Origin: Peterkaempfera podocarpi
Lineage (GTDB): Bacteria; Actinomycetota; Actinomycetes; Streptomycetales; Streptomycetaceae
Assembly (NCBI RefSeq): GCF_042466665.1
Contig: NZ_CP162102.1
Coordinates: 4,836,001 to 4,900,000 of the forward strand
Reading direction: 5' to 3'
DNA: 64,000 bases
The notes beneath the pieces are model-generated. The model was not told where the DNA came from and searched no databases. It saw only the letters and a list, made by a program, of their open reading frames with translations. The position numbers and the translations under genes are program-made. Positions 50,362 to 59,729 of this stretch are shown here, in pieces; position 1 is the first letter of the stretch; every line of letters begins with the position of its first letter.

Positions 50362-50912
50362 CGGTGCTCCTCCGTCGCCAGGGCGGTGGCCAGCAGTTGC
50401 AGGCCGAGCCGCATCCGGTGCTTGGCGGTGGCTTCGGGTATCCCCAGCTCACGGGCGGCCTGTTGATAGGTGCGGCCGCGGAAGTAGGTGAGGGTGAGCG
50501 TCTCCCGCAGGGCGTGCGGCAGCGAGGTGACGATGTACTGGACGCGGGCGGCCGTGGCCGCGGCCAGCACCTCCTCCTCCAGGCCGGCGGACTCCGGCGG
50601 TGCCCCGGCGCCGTCGGCCGGCAGTCCGCTGGCTCGGCGGAGGCGCTCCACCGCGCGGCGGTGGGTGAGGGTGCTGATCCAGGAGCGCATGGAGCCCTGG
50701 GCGGGGTCGAACTCCCCGGGGTGCTCCCAGACATGGCCGAAGACCTCGCGGGTGATCTGCTCGGCGGCCGACTGGCTGTCCAGGACGCGGTTGGCGAGGC
50801 CGTGGACCATGGGTGAGAACTGGTCGTACAGCTCACCCAGCGCGGCCTCCTCGCCGCGGGCGAGGCGTTGCTGGATCTGCTGGTCCCAACGGATCGGGGC
50901 GGGGGCCGCCAT
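50358..50912 (-). CDS. Extracytoplasmic-function sigma factor (SigK/RpoE-like)
   Basis: 184 residues. Sigma-2 region L-Y-D-Q-F-S-P-M-V-H-G-L-A-N-R-V-L and sigma-4 region H-A-L-R-E-T-L-T-L-T-Y-F-R-G-R-T-Y-Q-Q-A-A-R-E-L-G-I-P-E-A-T-A-K-H-R. It is paired with the zinc anti-sigma gene. ATG 50912 is taken as start; the upstream frame (from 51080) has no family similarity. Target promoters cannot be told from the sequence. Confidence 0.92.
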   Translation of the reverse strand: MAAPAPIRWDQQIQQRLARGEEAALGELYDQFSPMVHGLANRVLDSQSAAEQITREVFGHVWEHPGEFDPAQGSMRSWISTLTHRRAVERLRRASGLPADGAGAPPESAGLEEEVLAAATAARVQYIVTSLPHALRETLTLTYFRGRTYQQAARELGIPEATAKHRMRLGLQLLATALATEEHR

Positions 50913-51393
50913 GCGTACGCACCACCCTTCCTGCGTGCCGCCGGATCCGGTGCGAGCTCCCCCTTGCGGGTCCGGCGTACCGTCCTGACGCTCCGTCCGC
51001 CCCGGGGGTAGGGCGGGCGTTGCGCTCGGATAGATCCCAAGGTATCCGGGCAATGAGAGGCGATGCTCGGGATTGCGCAAAGAGCGGGGGGAACTCCCGG
51101 AACGTCTGATTGACGCGCCGTTGCCCGTTCGGAGGAGCGCCGCCCGGAGGACACGCGCCGGGGTGGGCGCACCGAGCGCCGGGGCTTGCGCCGCAGACGC
51201 CCGGTGCCCGTACAGGCGGGGCCCGCCGGGGTGACAGAAGGGGCGAAAGATGATGATTCATCCGCAACGTTACGACTGCGTGACCACGGCACCCTGTCCA
51301 ACCGGTGCAAAGACGGCATAGGGTCGTCGGCGGCCGGTGCGCTGCCCGGGAACCCCCGGACCGCGTCCCCCGGCAGGAAAGGGACAGGGGCCC

Positions 51394-51810
51394 GTGGTGT
51401 TGGCAGTGACCTCGGAGGAGCGCAGCGGCTGGACCGTGCTGCGCGTGGCGGGGGAGATCGACCTCGTGTCCGGGGCCACGGTGCGGCTGCGGGTCCATGA
51501 AGCGGTCGCCGACGGCCGCCGCAGACTGGTGCTGGACCTTTCCGAGGTGCACTTCTGCGACTCCAGCGGCGTGGGCGTACTGATCGCCGCACGCCGTCTG
51601 ATGCGCTCCTGCGCCGGTGAGTTGCGCCTGGTGATCCCCGGGCACTACCAGGACGGCCGGGAGAGCCGGGTGCAGCGGGTCTTCACCGCCCTCGGAGTCC
51701 GGCGGCTCTTCGACATCCACCCGGACGCCGCCTCCGCTGTGAGCGGCGCGGACCTTGCCGCCGACCCCGCCGGGAGCGCCGGGGACGGCGCGGTGCCGCT
51801 CTCCGCCTGA
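51394..51810 (+). CDS. STAS-domain anti-sigma-factor antagonist
   Basis: 138 residues from GTG 51394. STAS fold: W-T-V-L-R-V-A-G-E-I-D-L, then L-V-L-D-L-S-E-V-H-F-C-D-S-S-G-V-G-V-L, where the second Ser of D-S-S-G is the usual phosphorylation site. It would switch partner with an HATPase kinase such as the product of 52096-52548. Starts at GTG 51397 and TTG 51400 cannot be excluded. Confidence 0.88.
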   Translation: MVLAVTSEERSGWTVLRVAGEIDLVSGATVRLRVHEAVADGRRRLVLDLSEVHFCDSSGVGVLIAARRLMRSCAGELRLVIPGHYQDGRESRVQRVFTALGVRRLFDIHPDAASAVSGADLAADPAGSAGDGAVPLSA

Positions 51811-52095
51811 CCGCCCGTCCAGCGGCGTTCGACCACCGTCGGACAGATGTAGGAAGGGTGGTTCCGGCGGCGCCCGCGCCGTGTCACGGGCGACGCTCCG
51901 GGGTTTGGCTACGCTCGATCAGGCGGACGCGCAGAACGGTCCCGCCGATGGTGGGAGGGCAGTATGCACCGTGCTGTGCCCCGATCGCTGGAATATGCCC
52001 GAAGCGCTTGCTGCCCGCGGTACGAGCCGATCATTCTGGGACGAACCGTGCCGAGGACAGCGTGTGTCGGCCTGCGACTACGGGTGGTGTGAGCG

Positions 52096-52548
52096 GTGCA
52101 GGTGCTTCAGTTGCAGATGGCGGTGCAGCCGGATCCGGCAGAGGTCGGCCGTGCCCGGAGCTGGGCCCGCAAACGGCTGCGCGGCTGCGGCTACGACCCG
52201 GACGCGCCGCTCTGCGAGACGCTGGTCCTGGTCGTGTCCGAGCTGGTCACCAATGCCGTGGTGCACACCGGGTGCCCGGCGGTGCTCCGCCTGGTCTTCC
52301 CGGTCGGCGCCGCGGACGGACCGGCGGTGCGGGTCGAGGTCGCCGACGCCAGCGACGCCCCGCCGGAGCGGCGCCCGGCCGAGGGCGAGGCGCTGGGCGG
52401 CCGCGGTCTGGAGCTGGTGGACTGCCTCTGCGACCGCTGGGGTTGGTACCCCGACGGATCGGGCAAGCGTGTCTGGTGCGAGATCGACCGCGAGGCCCCC
52501 GCCGTACCCGTCGCCCCCGACGGGCGGGTGCAGGCCCTGGCGGTCTGA
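52096..52548 (+). CDS. Anti-sigma-factor-type HATPase (SpoIIAB/RsbW-like)
   Basis: 150 residues. GHKL motifs: E-T-L-V-L-V-V-S-E-L-V-T-N-A-V-V-H (N box), V-E-V-A-D-A-S-D and G-G-R-G-L-E-L-V-D-C-L. It is located 285 bp after the STAS gene on the same strand, so the two may form a partner-switch pair, possibly with a sigma factor located elsewhere. GTG 52096 and GTG 52102 are both possible starts. Confidence 0.86.
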   Translation: MQVLQLQMAVQPDPAEVGRARSWARKRLRGCGYDPDAPLCETLVLVVSELVTNAVVHTGCPAVLRLVFPVGAADGPAVRVEVADASDAPPERRPAEGEALGGRGLELVDCLCDRWGWYPDGSGKRVWCEIDREAPAVPVAPDGRVQALAV

Positions 52549-52607
52549 CCGGACGCGCCGGGGCGCCGCCGGGTGCCGGCACCGAAGCCGCCGACCGGGG
52601 AGGCCCG

Positions 52608-53774
52608 TTGGATCCGCACCGCACCGCGGCAGACGCCTTCGTCCTCCCCGACGGGGTCACCGTCGTCGACGGCGCCGTCGACCTGGAGTACGGCGACGGC
52701 TGGGTCCAGCCCTGGCGGCTGCCCCGTGCCGATCTGGAGCTCCACCACCCACTGCTGGCCGTCGCCGCCATGGGCCCCAGTGGCGTACGGCTGCGCTGCA
52801 CCACCCGGTCGCGGCATCTGGCGCTCCATGTCCAGCAGGTGGCGTTCGCCGCCGGGCCGCCGGCCGTGACGTCCCCTCCCTACGCCCTGGTGCTGGACGG
52901 CCGGCCGGTCCGTGAGCCGCCGGCCCCGGCCACCGCGCTCGCCGACGCCGTGATCGACCTGCCCGATCTGCCGCCGGGCGAGAAGCAGGTGGAGATCTGG
53001 CTGCCGGTCTCCCCCGGGGTGCGCATCCGTGCACTGCGGGCGGTCGACGGCCGCCCGGTGCGGCCGCCGGCCCCCGACCGGCGGCCCCGCTGGACCGTCT
53101 ACGGCAGCAGCATCACCCAGGGCCACGGCGTCGCGGCCACCGGAAGCTGGCCCGCGGTCGCGGCCCGGCTGCTGGGCCTGCGTCTGCGCAACCTCGGCTA
53201 CGGCGGGGCCTGTCTGCTGGATCCGCTGGTCGCCCGCCTGGTGGCGGAGCAGCCCGCCGACCGCATCACCCTGGAGATCGGCATCAATGTCCACAACTCG
53301 GCCGCGCTGCGCGAACGCACCCTGGGGCCCGCCTTGCACGGCTTCCTGGCCGCGATCCGGGACCGCCGCCCGCAGGTGCCGGTCACCGTGGTCTCCCCGG
53401 TCTTCGGCGGGGAGCTGCGGGAGACCACCGCGGACAGCTGGTTCCAGGGGCCCGGCGGTGTCCGGCGGCGGGTCAGCGGGGACCTGACACTGCAGCGGAT
53501 CCGTGAGGTGCTGACGGAGGCCGTGGAGGTGCTCAGGCAGCGCGGGGACCGCCGGCTGACCTGTCTGGACGGGCGGGAACTCTTTGCCGCCGCGGATGCC
53601 CGGGCCGGTCTGCTCCCCGACGGTCTGCACCCCGACGCCGCAGGTCAGCGATTGATGGGGGAGCGCTGGGCAGCCCTGGCCGACCGGGTGGAACCGATGG
53701 CTTTCGGCCGCCACTACCGCAGTAGTACGGCCGAAATGTGCTGCAACCCTTCCGAGTTTCGGACAAGCCATTGA
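52608..53774 (+). CDS. SGNH/GDSL-family hydrolase
   Basis: 388 residues from TTG 52608, which has GGGGAGG five bases upstream. The first 150 residues form a beta-rich accessory domain (as in GDSL esterases with an N-terminal lectin-like part); the SGNH blocks are at about 160-380: V-Y-G-S-S-I-T-Q-G (Ser), N-L-G-Y-G-G-A (Gly), E-I-G-I-N-V-H-N (Asn) and P-D-G-L-H-P-D-A (Asp-His). It should cleave an acyl ester. No signal peptide is seen. Confidence 0.85.
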   Translation: MDPHRTAADAFVLPDGVTVVDGAVDLEYGDGWVQPWRLPRADLELHHPLLAVAAMGPSGVRLRCTTRSRHLALHVQQVAFAAGPPAVTSPPYALVLDGRPVREPPAPATALADAVIDLPDLPPGEKQVEIWLPVSPGVRIRALRAVDGRPVRPPAPDRRPRWTVYGSSITQGHGVAATGSWPAVAARLLGLRLRNLGYGGACLLDPLVARLVAEQPADRITLEIGINVHNSAALRERTLGPALHGFLAAIRDRRPQVPVTVVSPVFGGELRETTADSWFQGPGGVRRRVSGDLTLQRIREVLTEAVEVLRQRGDRRLTCLDGRELFAAADARAGLLPDGLHPDAAGQRLMGERWAALADRVEPMAFGRHYRSSTAEMCCNPSEFRTSH

Positions 53775-53989
53775 CGCCACGTGTCTGTCTGATCACCCTT
53801 GGGTGCAGCGGTCCGTTGCGAGGGGACGGCGAGGCGGCATCCTGCGGTGACCACCCGGATTGCCCTCCTCGGCGAGTGCGGATCAAGCGGCGTCCGACAG
53901 GGCACGGGCGTCGTGATCGGGTGGTGGAGCACCGTGCCGTGCCCGGGTGGGCAGGGCGCTCCACCACCCGCTCAAGCCCGTCCGTCCAG

Positions 53990-54082
53990 GCCAGGCCCGA
54001 GAGCCCCTCCGTTGCAGCCCGGCCCCGTCCGGACCCGGTCGGATCCGGCCGATCAGGACCGGCCGATCAGGACCGGCCGGCA
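53990..54082. repeat. Short tandem repeats at the 3' end of the AraC gene
   Basis: Imperfect copies of a ccgatcaggaccgg unit (about 54049-54079), after several cgtccggacccggtcggatcc-like blocks. The stop codon of the AraC gene lies within it. They may form structures in the transcript. Confidence 0.55.
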
Positions 54083-55059
54083 CGGAAGGTGCGGCGGTAG
54101 GCCGTGGGGGCCACCCCCAGCACCGTATGCAGATGGGCGCGGAGTGACGCCGCGGTGCCGAAGCCGGACTCCCTGGCCACCTGGTCCACCGTCATGTCGG
54201 TGGTCTCCAGCAACTGCCTGGCCCGCTCCGCCCGCTGCAGCACCAGCCACTGGCCCGGACTGGTCCCCACCTCGTCCCGGAAGCGCCGGGTGAAGGTCCG
54301 CACACTCATCCCCGCCTGGGCGGACAGTTCACGCAGCCCCAGCGGCTCGTGCAGCCGGGCCAGCGCCCAGGCCCGGGCCGCCGCGGTGCCCGGCGGTTCG
54401 GTGCCGCCGCCGTTCGGCGGGGGCACCGGCAGTTCCACGTACTGCGACTGGCCGCCGTCCCGCCACGGCGGCACGATGCAGCGCCGCGACACCTGGTTCG
54501 CCACCGAACTGCCGTGGTCGCGCCGCACGATGTGCAGGCAGAGATCCACCCCTGCGGCCACCCCGCCGGAGGTCAGCACATCGCCGTCGTCGGTGAAGAG
54601 CACATCGGGGTCCAGCAGCACCTTGGGGAAGAGTGCGCGGAAGCGGTCGGTGTGGTGCCAGTGCGTGGTCGCCGGCCGGCCGTCCAGCAGTCCGGCCGCG
54701 GCCAGGACGAAGGCACCGGTGCAGATCGACACCATCCTGGTGCCGGGTCGGACCCTGGCCAGCGCGGCTGCCAGCGGCTCGGGGAGCCGGCCCTCGGAGA
54801 ACCACTCCCCGCGCTGGTGCGCCGCCGGGACGATCACCGTGTCCGACTCCTCCAGCAGCTCCGGGCCGTGGTCCACGCTCACCCGGAAATCGGCACTGGT
54901 GGCCACCGGGCCGCCGTCCAGGGTGCAGGTACTCACCTCGTAGAGCGGTCCTCCTCCGGAGGGGTCCGCAGCCGAGCCCATGATCCGCGACGGAATGGCC
55001 AGCTCGAAGGCCACCACCCCGTCCAGCGCCAACACCGCCACCCGATGCGGCCCAGCCAT
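54067..55059 (-). CDS. GlxA-type AraC-family regulator with DJ-1/PfpI domain
   Basis: 330 residues. The N-terminal class I glutamine amidotransferase-like domain (V-A-V-L-A-L-D-G-V-V-A-F-E, M-V-S-I-C-T-G-A-F-V-L-A-A-A-G, with Cys in S-I-C-T-G) is followed by a C-terminal AraC pair of helix-turn-helices (L-R-E-L-S-A-Q-A-G-M-S-V-R-T-F-T-R-R-F and D-Q-V-A-R-E-S-G-F-G-T-A). ATG 55059 has GGAGG at 7 bases. It is divergent from an MFS gene, which it may control. Confidence 0.93.
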   Translation of the reverse strand: MAGPHRVAVLALDGVVAFELAIPSRIMGSAADPSGGGPLYEVSTCTLDGGPVATSADFRVSVDHGPELLEESDTVIVPAAHQRGEWFSEGRLPEPLAAALARVRPGTRMVSICTGAFVLAAAGLLDGRPATTHWHHTDRFRALFPKVLLDPDVLFTDDGDVLTSGGVAAGVDLCLHIVRRDHGSSVANQVSRRCIVPPWRDGGQSQYVELPVPPPNGGGTEPPGTAAARAWALARLHEPLGLRELSAQAGMSVRTFTRRFRDEVGTSPGQWLVLQRAERARQLLETTDMTVDQVARESGFGTAASLRAHLHTVLGVAPTAYRRTFRAGRS

Positions 55060-55229
55060 CTGCCGACCTCCGATGTCCGCCCGTACACGGGCCCGCCACC
55101 GCCGGGCCCCGCCGGACCGGCGGGGCCGAGGCGCCTGTGCCGTCCAGAGTGCCTCCTGGCCCGATCCTTGCGCAACATGGCCATCGGGCCACTCGCTGTC
55201 AGGATACGGCGTGGCGGACACTCGGTGCC

Positions 55230-56546
55230 GTGACCGATCTGACCGAGCCGCCGAAGCTGCACACCCCACCCGTGACCGCCTCCGACGCCCGCCCGGCCGC
55301 CCGTCTGCACTACGCCTGGATCGTGGCCGCCGTGGCCCTGCTGGTCCTGGTCGGCTCCGCAGGCTTCCGCTCGACCCCGGGCCTGATGATGGAGTCGCTG
55401 CACCATGAGTTCGGCTGGTCGCACGGGGTGATCTCCAGCGCCGTCTCCGTCAATCTGGCGCTCTACGGGCTCACCGCTCCCTTCGCCGCCGCGCTGATGG
55501 ACCGGTTCGGGGTCCGACTGGTCGTCACCGCCGCGCTGCTGATGATCTCCGCGGGCAGCGGTCTCACCATCTTCATGAACACCAGCTGGCAGCTGGTGCT
55601 CTGCTGGGGCGTGCTGGTCGGCCTGGGCAGCGGCGCCATGGCCGGTGCCTTCGCCACCACCGTCAGCGGACGGTGGTTCAGCGCCCGGCGCGGTCTGGTG
55701 ACCGGCGTCCTCACTGCCGGCGGCGCCGCCGGGAACCTGGTCTTCCTGCCGCTTCTCGCCTGGCTGGTGGACCAGCACGGCTGGCGGTCCGCCTCCGTGG
55801 TGGTCTCGCTCTGCGCCACGGCCGTGGCGGTGCCCGTCGTGCTGCTGATGCGCGAGCGCCCCGCCGACCTGGGCCTGCTCCCGTACGGCGCCGAGACCGC
55901 GCCGCCGCCGGTGGCCGGCGGCGCGGCCCTCAGCAGGGCCCTCACGGTGCTGGCCGGTGCCGTCCGCATCCGGGCCTTCTGGCTGCTGGCCGGTTCCTTC
56001 GCCATCTGCGGAGCCACCACCGCGGGCCTGGTCGGCACCCACTTCGTGCCCGCCGCCCACGACCACGGAATGCCCGCCACCACGGCGGCCGGACTGCTCT
56101 CCATGGTCGGGGTCTTCGATGTGGTCGGCACCGTGGCATCGGGCTGGTTCACCGACCGCTACGACTCACGACGGCTGCTCATCGCCTACTACGGGCTGCG
56201 CGGCGCCTCGCTGATCTTCCTGCCCCAGCTGTTCTCGGCCGACCTCAAGCCGGGGATGCTGGCCTTCATCATCTTCTACGGGCTCGACTGGGTCGCCACC
56301 GTGCCGCCCACCATCGCGCTGTGCCGTGAGTGGTTCGGGGAGGACGCCCCGATCGTCTTCGGCTGGGTGCTCGCCTGCCACCAGCTGGGCGCCGCCGTGG
56401 TCGCCTCCGCCGCCGGTGTCGCCCGCGACCGGCTGGGCGACTACGACGCAGCCTGGTACGCCGCCGGTGCCCTCTGCGCCGTCGCGGTGGTGCTCTGCCT
56501 CGCCCTGCGCCGCCGACCCGTGGCCCCCGTCCCGGCCGTCGCCTGA
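55230..56546 (+). CDS. MFS transporter (OFA/oxalate-formate antiporter-like)
   Basis: 438 residues from GTG 55230. Twelve TM helices, with G-L-T-A-P-F-A-A-A-L-M-D-R-F-G in the first loop and the central Q-H-G-W-R-S-A-S region. It fits MFS transporters of the monocarboxylate/OFA type, often adjacent to a GlxA-family regulator. No clear ribosome-binding site. Substrate is unknown. A strong terminator follows. Confidence 0.87.
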   Translation: MTDLTEPPKLHTPPVTASDARPAARLHYAWIVAAVALLVLVGSAGFRSTPGLMMESLHHEFGWSHGVISSAVSVNLALYGLTAPFAAALMDRFGVRLVVTAALLMISAGSGLTIFMNTSWQLVLCWGVLVGLGSGAMAGAFATTVSGRWFSARRGLVTGVLTAGGAAGNLVFLPLLAWLVDQHGWRSASVVVSLCATAVAVPVVLLMRERPADLGLLPYGAETAPPPVAGGAALSRALTVLAGAVRIRAFWLLAGSFAICGATTAGLVGTHFVPAAHDHGMPATTAAGLLSMVGVFDVVGTVASGWFTDRYDSRRLLIAYYGLRGASLIFLPQLFSADLKPGMLAFIIFYGLDWVATVPPTIALCREWFGEDAPIVFGWVLACHQLGAAVVASAAGVARDRLGDYDAAWYAAGALCAVAVVLCLALRRRPVAPVPAVA

Positions 56547-56855
56547 CGGATCCGGGCATCCCGACGCGCAGCGGCCCTGCCCACCGACCCCGGGCAGGGC
56601 CGCTGCGTGCCCGGGTGCCCGGACACCGGGTCGGGGGCGCGGACATCCGGGACGGGCGCACCGCGCGAGGCGCGCTCCCCTCCTGTGCACCGGTGGCCGG
56701 ACCCGCGGGGCTGGAGTGCTGCAGGGCGACGGAGGCTCCAACTCCGTGGAGGAGTGGGAGAGCTGAACCCCCGGGACCCGGTGTGCGTAGGCTCACACAC
56801 TGCAACCGGCACCCCGGCGCCGGGAGCGCCCCGGTCCTTTGGGAGGATCGCACCC
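56547..56855. other. Intergenic region before the L,D-transpeptidase gene
   Basis: No gene is supported. It contains the MFS terminator (56567-56607), then GC-rich non-coding DNA; a ribosome-binding GGAGG at about 56842-56846 belongs to the next gene. Confidence 0.5.
56567..56607 (+). terminator. Terminator of the MFS gene
   Basis: 16-bp perfect arms (56567-56582 with 56592-56607) and a 9-base loop, about 20 bases after the MFS stop codon. Confidence 0.85.
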
Positions 56856-57758
56856 ATGTCCCGCACCGAGCGCACCGCCGACCAGCCCGAGCCGACGCGC
56901 GCGCCCGGCCCGCGTCAGGGCCGACACCGGGGGCAGCGCCGCAGCCGTCGGGGCGCAGCGGTCGCGGGCACGGCGGCACTGCTGGTGGCCGGCGCAGGCA
57001 GCTGGCTGGCCTTCGGCCCGCAGGGAGCGCTCACCAGCGTCGCGGCCTCCGCCTCCCTCGGCCGCTCGCAGGACGGCGCAGGGACCGCCCGCGCCCAGAG
57101 CGGCACGCTGGACTCGGGGCACACCTCGTCCCCCGCCGCTGACCGCTCGGACCGCAACGACGGCACGGTCGCCGCACTCCCCGGTCTCGGCAGCGGCTTC
57201 CGGGCCAGGATCCCCGCCCGCACCACCCAGGTGCTGCTGGTCTCCGGCAAGGGCCGGGACTCCGCCGACTCCACCGCCACGCTGTGGAGCCGCACCGCCG
57301 ACGGCCGCTGGCAGCCCGGCACCAGCTGGCCGGCCCACAACGGCCTCAAGGGCTGGACGGCCGACCATCACCTGGACGATCTGCGCAGCCCGGTGGGCGT
57401 CTACTCGCTCAGCGACGCGGGCGGCCTCAAGACCGACCCGGGGTCCAGGCTCCCGTACCACCGCGACACCAGCTTCACCATCGGCGGCAAGGGCTTCGAG
57501 GGCGAGGACCTCGCGGGCTCCTTCGACTATGTGGTGGCGATCGACTACAACCGGGTGGCCGGCACCTCCCCGCTGGATGTCCGCAAGCCGCTGGGCGCCG
57601 ACAAGGGCGGCGGCATATGGGTGCATGTCGACCACGGCGGCCCCACCCACGCCTGTGTCTCGCTCGCCGAGAACGACATGGTGACGCTGCTGCGGGCGCT
57701 GGATCCGGCTGCCCATCCGGTGATAGTGATGGGCGACCAGGCCTCCCTCGCCACCTGA
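56856..57758 (+). CDS. L,D-transpeptidase-family (YkuD) secreted protein
   Basis: 300 residues. A basic N-terminus and one hydrophobic signal/anchor segment (about 36-55) are followed by a disordered region, then a YkuD-like domain: the catalytic block H-V-D-H-G-G-P-T-H-A-C-V-S-L has the usual H-x(n)-G-(S/T)-H-x-C order, with Cys as nucleophile. Such enzymes crosslink peptidoglycan; some small ones only bind peptide. ATG 56856 is preceded by GGGAGG. Confidence 0.85.
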   Translation: MSRTERTADQPEPTRAPGPRQGRHRGQRRSRRGAAVAGTAALLVAGAGSWLAFGPQGALTSVAASASLGRSQDGAGTARAQSGTLDSGHTSSPAADRSDRNDGTVAALPGLGSGFRARIPARTTQVLLVSGKGRDSADSTATLWSRTADGRWQPGTSWPAHNGLKGWTADHHLDDLRSPVGVYSLSDAGGLKTDPGSRLPYHRDTSFTIGGKGFEGEDLAGSFDYVVAIDYNRVAGTSPLDVRKPLGADKGGGIWVHVDHGGPTHACVSLAENDMVTLLRALDPAAHPVIVMGDQASLAT

Positions 57759-57878
57759 GGGCCGACCCGCCGGGCGGCGACCGCTCCGGGGCGTTGTCCG
57801 GGGGCTACAGCATCCGCTGTCCGATCCTGTATCAGGGGATGAGCCGGTGACTCGTCGGTAACCGGGTTGAGTGGTGTC

Positions 57879-58823
57879 ATGACAGGATCCCGCATCATGG
57901 CGCTGGGCCACTACCAGCCGCCCAAGGTGCTCACCAATGACGATCTCGCGCGCATGGTCGACACCGACGACGGGTGGATCCGCGACAGGGTGGGGATCCG
58001 CACCCGGCACATCGCGGTGGACGAGACCCTGGTCGACATGGCGGAGCAGGCCGCCCAGAAGGCGCTGGCCAACAGCGGGTTGCAGCCCCATGAGATCGAC
58101 CTGGTCGCGGTGGCCACCTGCACCGCCGTGGAGCGCAGCCCCAGCACCGCTGCCGCAGTGGCGGCCCGGCTGGGCATCCCCGCCCCGGCCGCCTATGACA
58201 TCAACACCGCCTGCTCCGGCTTCTCCTACGCCCTGGCCACCGCGGACCACGCGCTGCGGGCGGGGGCGGCGAGCCGCGCCCTGGTGATCGGTGCCGAGCG
58301 GATGTCGGACACGCTGGACTGGAGCGACCGGTCCACCTGTGTGATCTTCGGTGACGGGGCCGGCGCCGCGGTGCTGGAGGCCACCCCGGAGGGGACCGAG
58401 CCCGGGATCGGCCCGGTGGTGTGGGGCTCGGAGCCGGACAAGGGCGACGCGGTGGTGATCTCCGGCTGGGAGCCGAGGATCAGCCAGCAGGGCCAGACGG
58501 TCTACCGCTGGGCCACCACCAAGCTGGCGCCGATCGCCCGGCTGGCGTGCGAGCGCGCCGGGGTCGCGCCCTCGGAGCTGGTGGGCTTTGTCGCGCACCA
58601 GGCCAATCTGCGGATCATCGAGGCGATCGCGGCCAAGCTGGGCGCGGAGCAGGCGGTGATCGCCCGGGATGTGGTGGTGTCCGGGAACACCTCGGCCGCC
58701 TCCGTCCCCCTGGCGCTCAGCAAGCTGGTGGAGCGTGGCGAGCTGCCCTCGGACGGGCCGGTGCTGCTCTTCGGCTTCGGCGGCGGCCTGGCGTACGCCG
58801 GACAGGTCGTCCGCTGCCCCTGA
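57879..58823 (+). CDS. Beta-ketoacyl-ACP synthase III (FabH-like)
   Basis: 314 residues. The thiolase-fold catalytic triad is C112 (N-T-A-C-S-G-F), H240 (V-A-H-Q-A-N) and N270 (V-S-G-N-T-S-A). N-terminal G-H-Y-Q-P-P-K-V-L-T-N matches the streptomycete KAS III group. It would start fatty-acid or related chains from acyl-CoA. It is not next to other fab genes, so it may be a second KAS III. ATG 57879 is used; TTG 57867 is possible. A hairpin follows. Confidence 0.9.
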   Translation: MTGSRIMALGHYQPPKVLTNDDLARMVDTDDGWIRDRVGIRTRHIAVDETLVDMAEQAAQKALANSGLQPHEIDLVAVATCTAVERSPSTAAAVAARLGIPAPAAYDINTACSGFSYALATADHALRAGAASRALVIGAERMSDTLDWSDRSTCVIFGDGAGAAVLEATPEGTEPGIGPVVWGSEPDKGDAVVISGWEPRISQQGQTVYRWATTKLAPIARLACERAGVAPSELVGFVAHQANLRIIEAIAAKLGAEQAVIARDVVVSGNTSAASVPLALSKLVERGELPSDGPVLLFGFGGGLAYAGQVVRCP

Positions 58824-58845
58824 GCGGTGCCCCCCGACGCGCTGC

Positions 58846-58876
58846 GGGGCGGCCCCGGCGGTGCTGGGGCCGCCCC
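58846..58876. terminator. Hairpin after the KAS III gene
   Basis: 11-bp perfect arms GGGGCGGCCCC (58846-58856) and GGGGCCGCCCC (58866-58876), loop of 9 bases. Confidence 0.7.
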
Positions 58877-59081
58877 GGCGCGGGCGCGCTTCGGGCGTCC
58901 GGCTTACCTCCCCCGAGGCACGGCCGGCGCCCTCCGTCCGTCCCGGTCCGGACAGGAGACCGGGGGTGCGCGCACGGTGGATGCGGTGCTGGTGTCGCTG
59001 ATGGTGCGGATGGTTCTGGTGAAGCGTCATGGTGCCGGTGATGCGGGCAATAGGGGTGGTGCGAGGTGGTGCGGGGCAGCC

Positions 59082-59729
59082 CTACTTTGGAGGTCTCTTG
59101 CCGGTCACCCCGAGGTAGACCAGAGACGTCAGATTGGGCTTGAGGTCCTTGGCCTTGGCGCCCCAGGAGTCAAATGCCTTCTGGTGCTCGGCCGAGGCGG
59201 CCAGCAGGGTGATCAGCGAACCGGCGACGGCGCCGGCATTGGCCGACTTGTCGAACCGGTTCTTCGCCTGCATGTCCTTGAGGGTGTCGGTGAGCGGGCC
59301 AACCACGGCGTTGAGGACCTTCATGCGGATCTTGAAGAACCGCTTGTCCCCTTCTGCCGCACCCAGGGTGACCACACGGAGGATGGCGTCGTTCTTGCGC
59401 CAGAACCCGAGGAAGCCGTCAACCAGCTCCTCGGCGGTGGTCAGGCCGGTCTTTCCCGCCCAGGATTTGTCGGCCACGAGCTCCTTGAGCCCGAGGCTGT
59501 CCTTGGCCATTTCCTCGGCGATCTCGAGGACGGCGCCCTCGACATCCGGGAAGTACTGGTAGAACGTTGCGGGGGAGGTACCCGCCATCCGGGCGACGTC
59601 GATGACCTTGACGTCCCGGTACGGCGACGTGCTGAGCATCTCGCGGAGGCAGTCGAGCAGCTTCTGCCGCGTCGCCTGTCCGCGTCGCCCGGCGACGCGA
59701 CCGTCGACGGTGCGAACTTGTCCTGTCAT
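59082..59729 (-). CDS. TetR-family transcriptional regulator
   Basis: 215 residues. The N-terminal TetR helix-turn-helix is seen at 17-65 (T-R-Q-K-L-L-D-C-L-R-E-M-L, V-I-D-V-A-R-M-A-G-T-S-P-A-T-F-Y-Q-Y-F-P-D-V). The ligand domain has no recognisable class. It corresponds in position to the TetR gene next to afsK in S. coelicolor (from memory). Convergent with the KAS III gene, divergent from afsK over 536 bp. Confidence 0.92.
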   Translation of the reverse strand: MTGQVRTVDGRVAGRRGQATRQKLLDCLREMLSTSPYRDVKVIDVARMAGTSPATFYQYFPDVEGAVLEIAEEMAKDSLGLKELVADKSWAGKTGLTTAEELVDGFLGFWRKNDAILRVVTLGAAEGDKRFFKIRMKVLNAVVGPLTDTLKDMQAKNRFDKSANAGAVAGSLITLLAASAEHQKAFDSWGAKAKDLKPNLTSLVYLGVTGKRPPK

